Origin: Camarhynchus parvulus
Lineage: Eukaryota; Chordata; Aves; Passeriformes; Thraupidae
Direction: 5' to 3'
NCBI RefSeq assembly: GCF_901933205.1
Contig: NC_044600.1
Span: 13,430,501-13,494,500 of the forward strand
Length of the DNA: 64,000 bases
The notes under the pieces are model-generated. The model ran no database searches and had not been told where the DNA came from. It saw only the letters and a list, made by a program, of their open reading frames with translations. Shown in pieces: positions 50,874-63,900 of the stretch (position 1 is the stretch's first letter; every line of letters starts with the position of its first letter). The position numbers and the translations under genes are program-made.

Positions 50874-53800
50874 TTTTTTTGAGCAATACCAAAACATTAA
50901 CTGTAAAAATTAATTTGTTTTTCTATTTGAGTAGGGAGGAGAAAAGGTTGGGGCACTCTGTTCACCAGTCTGCTTTTAGGGATATCAGCTGGTTTTCATT
51001 CATTGTCTGTCTGAATGTAAAGTTACACTTTCCGATCTGAGGATACAAAAGAGTACACTTGGAACTACAAAGCTCTGTCTAACCCATTTTCTGCTGTTTG
51101 GTGTCTGTCTGGTCTCACACATGTTTTTATGATGTTGAACATCATATTGGAAAAGAAGTTTTCAGGAATCAAATTGTTGTAGAACATGTTGAACTTCAAT
51201 GACTTTGACCTCAAATTTCCAGTCAGTTTAGAACTATATTGTGTAACCAAGAGGTGAATGAGTTTTAGACGGGCTGTAGTGTTTTTTACAGGCTTTGAAA
51301 TCAAATTTCATGCTTCATCTCCCAAGAATATCAGTGATTGATACAGGTTTGAGAGGTGAATACACTGAGTGATGTTCACATCTTCCTTTTAAACTTTGGG
51401 GAGGAGGTTTTGTCAATGGTGATTCTATAAAAATAATGATTTACTGTGTCTTTCCAGGGCTAAGACAAAAAGCTGCTCATTTTTTCTAGAAACACATGTA
51501 CAAAACCAGTTTAAAATAAGAATAATAGAATTTATGTTATTGATATATCTTCATTTACTGAGCATAATTTATGCAAATAATCTATCAAGCCTAGCCAGTG
51601 ATCAAAGCACAAAGTACTTGATTTTCTGTTATTTGTCACTTTAACAAAATTTTCTGAACTTTAAAATCTCTTATCACTATTCTGAACTTAAGGTTTCAAC
51701 ACAGAAGAAAAGAGAAAGGTGTTTTCTTTGGAGGAAGCTTGAGTTATCACCAGCATACAGAAAGATTATAATTTTAGGAGGCAGACTAAAAAAAATTATT
51801 GATATACTTGCCTAATGGTAATAACATTTTCTTATGTTTCTCATGACCAAAATTTGCCAGAATCTAAAAAGGAGAGCATCCATAACAAACAAAATCTTTT
51901 CAGCTGTGGAGCTCACTGCTGCAGGATATTATCCAACTGAACAAGTTAATACACACACACATATATTAAACCCTAAATAATCAGAGCAAGTAAAAGATTT
52001 TTTAAAAATTTTGTCTGTTGCGTTAACCTTCATAATTCAAGATTTGTGAGCATGTCAGCCAATACTTTTTTTGTGTACAATACTTTCTCTTTCCCTTTAT
52101 GTTTTAAGAACAAAATAATTCCCAAATAATGGGATTATGGCCAAGACTACTGATCTGATGCAAAAAAACATCTGTGTTCCTACATCAGCAGTAGGAATTT
52201 CCCTTACAGGAAAGATCAAACCTTTGAAGGCAAATTTACCATGGATATTAATCACTGAACCTGAGATATGCTTGCTTACTTAGATAATTTGACCTTCAAA
52301 TTTTGTGTTTAGATTACTTTGCTTTCAGGTCAGTGTGTAGGAGTATTAAATGCATAAAGCTGGAGATGACTAAGGCAGGTATCTTTGGGTTTTTAATTAA
52401 TCAACGTTTCAGTCTAGGCATTATGCACAGATAACACAAACGTCAGAGGAATTCCAGGACACTCTTCTCCTCACAAAGCAAGCCCTGTGTCTTTGATGGA
52501 GATGAGCCAACACGTGTTTTTGTCCTAATGAAATTCTTTTTGTCAGCTCACTAACTGATGAATAATTTAGACCTTGAAGAATACAAGTCAAATGATTTGG
52601 GTGAACTGATTCAAAAAAGAGGAAGCACAACCACCCCTTCAAAGACTGATCCTAAACAAGTGTGAGTGCAGGGGTGGCCATTTCAAAGACAGAGGTTGAC
52701 ATGTTTTTAAACAAAAGGTCAGTGGGTTTTGAATGAAGGCAGGAATCATGCTGCATGTGGATTTTGAAACATCAGCTGGCGGGTTTTAAGTTTTCAGACA
52801 TGTTATTTCTATCCTCCCTTGCATCCTGTCCTCTTGCAGAATGCCAGTTACTAGAAGGCTGTTCAGTGAGAGGACAGATGATTTTGTTTCATCAGCTTGA
52901 ATTTGCACACTGAGAATTTTTCTTCTTTCATAAGAGCCTCTGATTCTATCTGTTCCATTTATCTGTTCCTCCAGAGGCACAATTCATCAACTCTGTAGCA
53001 TAAGCATATGTGCCTTATATGCTATCCTGACACAACCTTTGCATGTAGCTTTCTAAATTATAATGGGGCCTTAAGAAAAAGAGATGGGTATATGCACAAG
53101 GTTTTTCCCATGTCAAAAGAGTTCAGAACAAAGCTCATAATCTACTCAGTTCCTATTGAATGCTGTTTGGAGCAAATAAGTATTTCTGCTGTTCTGAAAA
53201 TAAATCAATTTAAGGGACTTAAATGCATATACACAGATATGCAAATAAAATCTACAAGACTGAGTAGGAATGAAAGAATTTCCCCTGAAAATGTTATGAA
53301 CAAGTTGAGAAGGAGAGACTAAAACAATCACCTCCAAAACAAGGCATCTGAACAGACAGCCTAGAGCAGGGATGTGAAGCTTTGGATTAGTAGCTGGATA
53401 TTTTCAGTTATTGCTGATGGATCTTCACTTTTACAGTGACAGTAAGAGAAGAGAATAGCACTTTTGGGACTGGTACCTAAATGTTCAAAGGTTCATTTAA
53501 GCATCTAGATGTCTCATTAATAGACTCCTGTTGCATACATTATAATTCCCTCACCAAGTAGAATATTCCTCTGAGGCGTCCTGTGCGGCTGCTCTTTGTG
53601 TGAAGGTCTACCTCACTATAAATGGTTCATCAAGCAAATGACTGCCTTGAAACTCTTGAGAGATTTAATAGGAATGGGAGAATAAAGGCCACGTTCAATG
53701 ACTATTGAAAGTCACAGACCAAAAGTACTGTGAGGTGAGGGGGAAGGATGAAGATGTTCTTTCCCTGTTAAATATGTTGGAAAACTTGGATCTGTGGCAC

Positions 53801-53976
53801 TTTCCACGGCGAGGTCTGAAAGTGAGCTATAAAGTCATCTTAAAAATGGAAGTGGCAGGGCCATTTCCTTTTGGAAATGTGCCATTAACAGCTTGGTTTG
53901 TTGTTTCTTTGGTTTGTTTGTTTTTTCTCTTCCTTTTTGTATTAGGACAACAAATCATTCATAAGTTGCTGTTATG

Positions 53977-54004
53977 GAAATACTTTCTAAATGGAAAGTA
54001 TTTC
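53977..54004. repeat. Perfect 11-bp inverted repeat (hairpin)
   Basis: GAAATACTTTC at 53977-53987 and GAAAGTATTTC at 53994-54004 pair perfectly across the 6-nt spacer TAAATG. With one wobble the pairing can continue outward by about three A-T pairs. No function is evident. Confidence 0.85.
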
Positions 54005-57000
54005 TATATGGAATTAGTACAATTGCATGTTAAAACCAGGTCTTTAATCACCCACCTTTTAAAATCAAGTCCTGAAACTTATATGCATTAGGAATCATGT
54101 ACTAAAGAGGAAATCCTGGGTATTGCAACCACTCCTGTCTTTGCTGTTACAGCTTATCTTTAGAGAAAGAAATGTGACCCTGGTAAAGGTCATGTAATGA
54201 CTGATTTTCACTCTGGTTCAAGGCAAATTACTCACAGGTCAAAATCTGGAATGATGTAAGACATTACTGTAGAAAACAGTGAGTAAGGCTTTGTTTTTAT
54301 CTGGAAGTAGGCAAGAAAATGTAAAAGGTTTTGGTTTATTAAAACCAACATCCTTTCTTGCTCTTCTGAGTGAGGTAGGGTAAATAGTTACAGAAACATA
54401 AAAGCATTGAATACTTTTCTGTAACCAAAATGGTATTCAATAGAAAAGGAGTATAATTATCAGCTTATAATTTAACAGAAGAAAGGAATTGTCCTACTTG
54501 TGGCGTCCAGTAGAATTTCATTTAATGGATCCCAGAGACTGTTTTACACATCTTGCAGCCAACAAATAAGAAGGATAACCATCTATCTAATTTACAAGGT
54601 CAGATTGTGGACACATTAATCTTATTTCATAATCTTTAATAGACTGTTCCCAATTTAATTTGACTTTTATATCCTCATACCTGCAGATGCTTTTGCTCAA
54701 ATGTCATCGTTGTCCCCCTACACCATTTGTATGTATTGCCAAATGCTAAATTAAAACCACAGCTTTTAAAATATTCTCTTCTCATCCTACCATTGCATTC
54801 AATGTTAACACCCATTTTAAAAGACAATAAAACATAAAACTGCAAGGTTCAGCTACAATTTTATACTTAACACCACAATATAATTGAGTTTTAGAATGTT
54901 GTGCAAAGTGTAATGACTGAAGAGGCCTATTGTATAGCAGCTAATCATGTTGATGTGATAAATCTGTTTCTCCTTGCATTCAATAAACTTTTTGATTCCT
55001 TGATATTGCAGTAAAGAAAGCAATTAACAGCTTATTATTTTAATAGGCCACAATTAAATCTGTGTCAAATTAATACTGTAAGCAACTGTCTTGATACATT
55101 GGATTTTTTATAAGAAAAGACGATAAACATTTGTTTTTCAGATAATTATCATTGTAATACTGAACTATAGCAAATGGATGCACTAACCCTTTGTACCAAA
55201 CTAGATCCATGAACAGTAAAAGTGGGTAACGCCTTAAAAAAATATTTTCTCTCATCAAGCTTCACTATAAACAGATGTTAGGATGACCTTCTCTCAAGGT
55301 AGAAAAGTACATGATGCCTAATGGCACTCCTGAGCATTGAGAACAACTGGTGTCAGTGTTGTCTTAATGGTGATGTCTCTTTTCTAGTCTGTTCCAGTGA
55401 GGTGTTGCAAAATCTGAGAAACTTTGCCACAGGATGTAGGTGGTGTGAAGTGCTCACCTACCTCAAGGGTAGAGTTAAGAATCTCTGTAGGTGCATAATG
55501 GAGGTGAGCTAGATCAAATTCTGGCTGGAGTGAAATTTCCTGATAGCCTTGATTATCAAGTCCTCATGACAGAAAAGGTTCAAAGGGAGAATAATAATTT
55601 ACATTTTTTGTAAGATCAGGGTGGATCCATACTTGTCCTACTCCCATGCCTGTTATTAAAACATCAAAGTCAGGAATCAATACTTTCAGCCCAAGCCCTA
55701 AGGATATGCAGAATACTGATCTTTCCCTGCCTGTGATGGTAAGGACACCTTGCACACTGCACATCCTCTGCTTGTCATACTAGCGCTGTTAGATATTGAT
55801 TTGCAGTCTAGTCCTGGTGTCCACACAGGACCCTGCCTTACCTCAAAGCAGTCTTAAAGAAATGGTTCAGCATTTGCAGCTCCAAAGAATGTACTTTATT
55901 TTATGGCTGGGCTGTGGGAGGACATCAGTTTCAGAATTTGACACAAAGTTTAGCTGAAAGCGTCTCAAAATTTGTACAAGGGCTGTTGACATTTACTTAA
56001 TAAGCTGTTTGGCATGTTCAAAAAGGAGAAACAAAATAATGACCAATAAATTATTTTATTCAGTTTAATAAATCCTTGGATTTATTTTCCTATTTAGAAA
56101 GACATTTTTAACATTAGAACCAATAATTTTTCCAGAGAGTACTCTAAGAAAAGTAGGATTTGACTATGTTCAGACAAATAAAAATATAAATCTTGCTCTT
56201 CGCACCAAGTAGTGTGAACTCTTCTATATGGCATTGCAATATCTCTCTCTTCACACAATATTATATACTTTCAATTACTTTGAGCAGTTTTCTAAGACAA
56301 AGGAATTGCTTTTTACTGTTTTCCACAGGAAAATATAAAATGGCATAAACTGAGCAATATTTCTTGTTTTTTTCAAAGTGTTAACTATGAAAAGCCCATT
56401 GAAGTACAAATTAAAATCAGTTAGTGGTTCTTCAAGGGTACAGTAAGCTAAACACCTCACTTTAAATAATTATGGAATTGCTCAAACGAAGCCAGTTTCA
56501 GCACCAGAAATTCCAACCAACAACTTTTTCCTAACCTTTTTATTCCCCTTTCAGTAGGTTTTTTGCCTCTCATCTCAAAAAAGTGTCATCTGCTCTTGTT
56601 CTGTGGGCTCACAGACATGCTCTGAATTTTGCCTGGCCATTATTTCTCTCTCTCTAAGGATAATACAGCTAATAAGGCACTGAATTAAAGTTGTGGATTC
56701 ACAACACATTTGGGAAGAAAATCTGGGTTAAAACAATAATTAAGTCTGATCCACCTATTTTTTTTTCATTGTAGATAATCACTTAATAAGTTATTCTGCC
56801 ACCACTGCAGGTATGCACAATGTGATGCACACAAATCACTTTTTTTTCCTTTATGTAGAGATGTTTCTACATAGGTCCAGTGAAATGGAAGGTTGAGAGG
56901 GCATAAGAGTATTTGATAAATAAAATACACATTTGAGCAACTGCTGTAGTGGAAAGGATTTGTAATTCAGAAGATGGTATTTCAGGCTTTAAGCAGGATA

Positions 57001-60000
57001 AAGAATAACATAAGAAGGAATATATTTTATCTCTTTGAGAATCACCACAGAAGATCAAATACGAAAATAATTGGCCTTCCAGAGTGTGTTGAAAGGCCTG
57101 ACTTTATAAAATGCATTCACTCTTTTCTTAAAGATCTGTCTGCAAGACACAATTCTTATTTTTCTGGTTACAAAGAAAGCTCACCAACCCTGGAAATGGT
57201 AAGAATGTGAGATGCCTTCATGAGAAATGCTTTAGTTATGAGATGGCGTATATGGATTAAAAGCAGCATATCAGTGAAGGGAAATTCTGTAAGGAAAAAT
57301 AGGGAGACAAACCTGAAAATCATCTGTTGAAATATCTAGAGGGTAAAGAAATTTCAGGTCCGTAAAAGCTGAGTGCTCTGATATATCTGGTAACTCTTGC
57401 CTACATTGCAAATGGACTATGAAGGTCTGGGGCTTTTTTCATTTACCAGAAATACAAAGGAACTGAAGGCTAACTAAGGAACTCTTACTCAAGACTGATT
57501 TTATCCCCCTTTTAAACTCTGTGCAAAGACCGTGAATATGAAAACCATGATCCCCTCAGGGAGTTCACTCTAGAGTTTCTTTATACCTATTTTTCAGAAC
57601 AGATAATACAATATTCTCTTGCATTAAGACAATATTACCTTTCTCTCTAACTTTATCTAACCTTTATATAGATCAATGGCCACTGAACTGTTTGACAAGT
57701 GTCCTTCTAGGAAACAAAGGTAGTAGGTTTTTGGTATTGCAAAGGTCATGAGAGGAGGAGTCTTGAGTTTTTGAATTAATGAGAAATAAACTCCATTCTT
57801 ATATTGCACAGCAGGTAGTGCTGGGAGTCCATGTAACAAATAGCACAGCCAGAATTCTCATAAGTGAGTATGAAATTTTGCATGAACATAATGTCCTCAT
57901 TAGCATTTGGACCATCTAGCATACAGATGCTAATCCTAAAATATCTTTCACAGTGTTTGCCTCATTTGTGAGTTCTGGTAAACAGTAAATCCAGTGAATT
58001 CATTGTGTTTATACAGTAGAGGGTTTTAGATTCAGTGTATCCAATTACCAAAGAGAATGCAGTTGGGAAAACATTTTATCAAGAAAATAAAAGGCTATTT
58101 ATTGTGTTATTTCATGTCTTGCCACCATCTGTAATATCACAGGATTCCATGCAAAGACACCCTTCTCCAATCACATTAGTATTTTGGCTTATCCATGTCT
58201 CAGTGCTCAGAAAGCCAAGAACCAAGAATGTCTCTGATGAAGCTGCCTTATGTCTAATTAATTGTGGATAAAAAATGAGTTTCTAATATTGACACTTTTA
58301 CACAAACTTGAGGAAAATTAGCAAGAGTGTTCAGATTATCTCAACAGAAAAAAAAGGAATACATGGAACAAGATGCTCACTTAGCCAGCAAGTAGCCAAA
58401 CTGGAAGCCTGTGTGATAAATGACATTTTGAAATACATCCAGAAAGAAAAAATGGAAGAGGATTGTGTGGGTAACACATATATCACAGATATATGGTCTT
58501 TGCAGAAGATACAATTTCGAAAACATATGTCTACGTTGCTTTTTTAGCTGAAAAACGTCACTTTTTTTTTTCCTAAGGGTTGAATTTTAGGTAGCAGGAT
58601 GAAGCAAACTGGGAGAGATTTTTAGTCAGATCTAATAATGCTGTTGTAATAAGACTGTTCTCCAACAACAACAATTATCATCATCTATCTCAAACAAAAG
58701 GAAAATTATTTTTGCTATAATTGTCACTTAGAATAAAAGAGCAGAGGCCAAATATGGAAGCAGACATACACAGGAATTGAAGACTCCTCCTCTAGTTGTT
58801 TGTACTAGAACATTTGCAGTGTTTCTTCTTTTAGGTAAAAGTTTTACAGCTAATTTACAGCTAATTACAAAGGTATGAGAAATATTGTGTTCTTAAGGAA
58901 GCTTTGTGTGATGTCTCTTAGGGAGTACTCTTGTACCTGGGAGACTCAGAGCTTATCAGAGGATGTTCTACCCATTGAAATAAAAAATTAGCTGTATTTT
59001 TAATAAAGATTAAGCAGCTGCAACCAGTGAATGAGAGCAGCATGATTTTACAGTCATGCTCAGCTATGTGACTGGATAGAGACAGCATCTCTCCCCCAAC
59101 TCTGTAACTCTCTTTCCATAAGGTCTGGAAGCAGGAGAGAGCAGGGGATGGTAAACAGGGAGTTCCCACCTCCGCAGTCTGGGTAGGGAGAGAAAGAGAA
59201 CTCAGTATCTGGATCTCCTTGGGAATTTATGTCCTTTTCATAAATCCACCACTGAATGTTGCTCTAAATATCTACCTAGGAAAAGGAGCAAGTATTTATT
59301 GCTGGTGTGCAATCTGGTTTTATTCAAGCATGAGAACCTGGATTCTACTTTTTGGTGAATTAGGGATATTTCAGACAAAGGAAAAACTCCAAAACTCTCT
59401 CTCTCTTTTTTTTAAAGCTTGTCGTAGATAATTCTCAATCTTTTTCTTCTGTACTTTAGACCCAAGACAAAACTTTGGTAGTGCTTAAAAATGAAATTGT
59501 AACTGTCAGAAGACTCATTATCTCAATGCAGATTTTGCATCAGATGTTTACTATTTCTATGGGCCAAACAAATTAAATATAACTGGGAAGTCTGTATGAT
59601 ATCTCTACCTTGCAATTTCTGGAAGATAAAGGAACAGGTTTATTTGGGTTTTAGCAAAAAAAGGACAGAAGGTCATGTCAGTTGTAAAGATAATTTATGA
59701 TGTAGGCTTTTCTTGCATAATAATAATGTAATCAGGTGATTGCTGCAAAAAAAAAAGACAGCTTTCAACTTTATTGTCTATGAGATTAAAAAATATTTAT
59801 CTTTTTCTCATTTATAGGTTCATTTTATTTTATCTAGAATGCAATGACTTTCAAACTACAGTGCCTTTCTGGGGTACTTTTATGAAACTGGAATGCTGCA
59901 TTGTTCTTTGTTGTGACAGGTAATATTTCAAGTAATAAATTATTTTTCTATTTCAGCCTAGGTGCCGTTCTCTCATGTGATCTCATATAATGACTAATCT

Positions 60001-60438
60001 AGTAAGAGAGTATTTAAAGTATTTCTTATCTTGAAACTGATAGTCAGAAAAGAAATTTCTTATTTGGATTTCTCCCCGTTGATAATTCTGTAGAATACTT
60101 CCATTCTGTAGCAACTGTTATTCCACTTTGATTATTTTGAAAGTATACAAATAATTTCTGCTTGAATTGAATTAAGCAGGTTGCAAATGCAAAGTTTCAG
60201 TTTATATTTCACTCACTTATTTATATTCACAAAGTAATCTTCTGCTCCTTGCATAATTCTGCACAGTCAGTGAGTAAGATAACAATCCACATCAGGAAGT
60301 TTATTGGATTGTAGTTTAAGTGTATCAAAGATATTATTTAAATTTGAAATTTTATAAAAAGTTTTCTCTTACACTATTTTAATACTACATTATAATTTCT
60401 AAGCATAAATATATATATTTTTCTTTCTTTTTTTTTTT

Positions 60439-60982
60439 TGTAAAACCGTTTGCAGTCTTTAGTTGGGGTAAAGCTAACTATTTCTGCAGTAACTGGTGTG
60501 GGGCTATGGTTTGGATTTGTGCTGGAAACAGTATGGATAATACACAGATGTTTTTATTGTTCCTGAGCAGCACTAACACAGAGCCAAGGCCTTTCCTGCT
60601 CCTCACCCACCCCACCAGGCAGAGGCTCCACAAGGAGCTGGGAGGGGGCACAGCCAGGACAGCTGACCCCAGCTGACCCAGGGCATATCCCATAATATGG
60701 CACCAGCTCAGCATGGAAATCTGGGGAGGAGGAGGAAGGGGGGACGTTTGGAGTGATGGTGTTTGCCTTCCCAAGTCACTGTTAGAGGTGATGGAGCCCT
60801 GCTGCCCTGGGGATGGCTGAGCCCCTGCCTGCCATGGGACGTGGGCAATGAGTCCCTTGGTTTGCCTCACCTGTTGAACTTCCTTGATCCAACCCATGAG
60901 TTTTCTCACTTTTCCCCCAACACAGAGGAGTTAGCAAGTGGCTGTGTGGGGCTGAGGTGCCAGCTGGGGTTAAACCACCACA
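60439..60982 (+). mobile_element. Solo LTR, avian ERVL-type, decayed
   Basis: The order of landmarks matches a common avian ERVL-type LTR as I remember it. Near the start are GGGGCTATG, TTTGGATTTGTGCTGGAAAC and a GATAATAC block. Then come GAGCCAAGGCCTTTCCTGCT, GACAGCTGACCCCAGCTGAC, GATGGAGCCCTGCTGCCCTG, ACCCATGAGTTTTCTCACTT and GGGGTTAAACCACCACA at the end. The TG start is set at 60439, just after a T run, and the ACA end at 60982, fitting a TGT...ACA terminal pair. The expected TATA region reads CATGGAAAT and looks mutated. The expected ATTAAA-like polyadenylation site reads GTTGAA, and part of the 3' region seems deleted. No matching target duplication is visible. There is no internal retroviral sequence next to it. 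It is an old, probably inactive solo LTR. Confidence 0.88.
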
Positions 60983-63900
60983 GATTCACAGTTGTTTCCA
61001 AATACTAATGTTTTGTCATTTATGAGGCAATATTTTTTGATGCATTCTGGTTTTTTCAGGCATTATGAGGCATCTACTCTTCCGATGTTAAAAATTTATG
61101 GAGGGATATTTTTCTTTATCATAGTACAAGTTCAAGAAATAGTAAACCCTCAGTGGTCAGTGGAGAAAGACCTTGGAACAGCTCAGGGAGACCACTGCCA
61201 GGTGAAGAATTGGGAGGAAAGGAGGGAAAGACAGGTGGGTAGACCTGATAACATGTGGAAGGGTCACCAGAGGGGGAAGGGAGGAAGAGATACTGTTTCA
61301 CTACACAGATAACATATCTAGGAGATCAAACCTCTAAGACAGCTCCTTTATTATGAAAACCAGGCTTATAATTATAAAAAAAAAATGTAAAAGGGGAAAG
61401 TGCTGAAAGAAAAAGACCCATTACAGCTCATTAGAAAATGTTGTCTGGGCATTCCAGTCTTTTTAGTGCCTTTATTGAACATAACGTTTCCTGAATTATA
61501 AAAATCTGAATAATTATCTAAAAAGCACTAATGCATTCATGTGGAAGTCTTGAATTTGAAAGATGAAAATGAGGCTCAGGAAAATCTGTTTCTAAAACTT
61601 TACTCATGCATGTACACTACTTCAGTGAAGGAATTCCATCAGGCTTTACACACTGTCAGGTGTGGAGGAATAACCTCAGTCCTTCACATATAAACTCCTT
61701 ACAACAGATTTTTAAATGAAGAGCATTCTGTCATGAAAGCAAGGAAGGGTTTGGAGAACATTAAAAATGGTTCTGCAGTGTCTACACGATTGCTGAGACA
61801 GGTCCAAAACCATCTCCTATCCCACCTATCAGCACAAGGCAGGATGGGAGAGATTGTGGTGTTTATTGTGGCATTTTTGAGCAGTATTTGCCACATTTCT
61901 GGGATAGAAAGTCCATGGCTATGATTCCTTTGTGTGTTCATGTTCACAGAGGAAATGAATCCCTAAGAACTGTAAGAGCCAGGAAATCAGTTTGTGGCTC
62001 TGAAGGCCGAGTTTCTGTGGTAGAGGGGAGCACTGGGGACAGGATTCCTCTTTTCTTCCCACTGGCAGGGAAGCTGAAGCACGAGCATGGTTAGCTGAGA
62101 TGGACCAGCACCAGGGCCAGAGAGAAAAATCAGAGCACTGATCTTGCTAAATAAGCCATAGGAGGGCTGGAATAAGGAGCCACAATTCAGGAGGTGACTA
62201 ATGTGTTTTTCCTCTGAATGTGGCAGAATTGACTGTTCTGCCCTCTTGCTGTTTTGGTCTCTTTAAAAATTAACAACTATGAATAGAAATAGATGAAATA
62301 CTGTAGCAAGGAGTATTCTGGTTTTAAACTGGCAGATTCATGACTACGTTTATTTCTCAGAAGCTGAGGAAATACTGCTGATTCCCTTAAGACATAAAGT
62401 TCTTTAAGTTATATTTATGGGCCAAAAGGGGGCTTTTATTTATATTTAGTTTCCCAAATAATGTTTACTGTGTGTGGGGGTGTCAAAATAAATTTTGTGA
62501 AAAATCAAGGCCATGGGGATCAGTACCTGGTTTTATTTGATCACTGAATGATAGATGACCTGGCAAAAATGGAGTAGAAGGGTCTAGAGGAGCTCATGGA
62601 CACATAAAAATGCTGTGCAAATAAGACATTCTAGAGATTTGGTGTAATATCAGGACCATGTTTTCTGCCATCTCTACAACTGGTACAGTGGTCAAGGCCT
62701 GAGAAATATTTTGGCCATGGAAACAGTGATAGTAAACAGAAAGCCTTGTCAGATCAGAGATGATGCCTCCTCTCTGTCATTCCAGAAACGTTCTGGAAAA
62801 AGGGACAGCAGCTGTAGAATTTCACAGCTTCTTAGAGGAGTGGCACTCAAGAATACAAAAAACCACCTAAAGATCAGATGAACACATTGGCGCAGTTCTT
62901 CTGCTTTGCCAGATGTTTCTCACCTTTGCAGTTTAAGAGACTTTAAATGCTTTATGAAGATCCTGGAGGTCTTTCATTACATTCTTTTGTATAGTAATAA
63001 TCAATAACTTAGATCCAAATTGGATCCTGAGAAAGCTATTTTACTTCTCTTATGTCCTTTAAAGGCTGTGAGGAGAAAGTTATCTAAATCTTTACTGTTT
63101 TATGCACTATCTTTCAGGGTTTCCTTGTCAAAACACACTGCTTTTAAGTGTTTGTTTCCCCACAAAGGACATTATTCTTTTTACTATGATATGAACATAG
63201 TGAAAATACCCATGCCATTTGATAGAATTCCTAGCATACAACACACAAATCAGAGTTCCATTGGAGAATGAAGACAGGAGTGTTTGTTTTCTTTTTATGT
63301 TTGCATATAAAGGTTTTATTGACAGAGTTTGATTTTTTTTCTTTAATTCAAATGTTTGTATTCAGCAGCTTGCTTTCTGGGCCTCTGCAATGATGCAGTG
63401 TGAATTGTAATGAAGGAATTGCTAAACTGAATAAATCTTTGGGTCACAAGTACAAAAGTAATGACCTTTTGAGGTCACTACATCCACTGCTTGAGTTGGG
63501 GAATAAGAGTTAATATGAGTGAGAAAGCAAATATTCCTGTCCTTTGAGCCCTCACCTTGGGCTCCTCAGCCAACCAGGCTGGTAGAGACCCAGACCATGA
63601 TTGTGGCATTACTTAAATCTGACCTGAATTCAGTCCTGTCTTCCAATTGCCACGGCTACAGCATCTCCCTGGCTCTGCTGTGCTCACAGCAGCACTGGTG
63701 CAGCCGCTGGCTGAGCTGCCCCAGGCCTCTCATGGAGCAGGAACAGGAGGCTGCTCTGCATGTCTGGATGGATGCTCCTCTCCAGCAGCATCCTGGGCTA
63801 ATGCCAGATTAAAGTGGATATGTAACCATGGCTTCACGTTCTTGGGGCCAAGAATCTGTAAGTCAATTACCAAATAAGCCATTTCACAGTTAATTTTACT

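Larger units (their letters stand above)
50204..60438. other. Non-coding sequence, no gene seen
   Basis: Apart from the hairpins at 50832-50873 and 53977-54004 this is unique AT-rich DNA. Open frames reach 128 codons (plus 53705-54091) with nothing recognisable. A (CA)-rich dinucleotide stretch lies near 51950-51965. The ATTA-dense interval at about 54880-55090 is treated as a possible conserved non-coding element under findings. A T run leads directly into the LTR at 60439. Confidence 0.6.

Noticed and set aside
50832..50880. Rho-independent terminator or pre-miRNA reading of the hairpin
   Set aside because: All other evidence is for avian DNA, so a bacterial terminator makes no sense. The 42-nt hairpin is shorter than usual pre-miRNAs, so I kept it only as an inverted repeat.
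60478..60909. 143-codon minus-strand open frame, the longest in the window
   Set aside because: It lies entirely antisense within the ERVL-type LTR, which is non-coding. The GC-rich LTR simply lacks stop codons on that strand.
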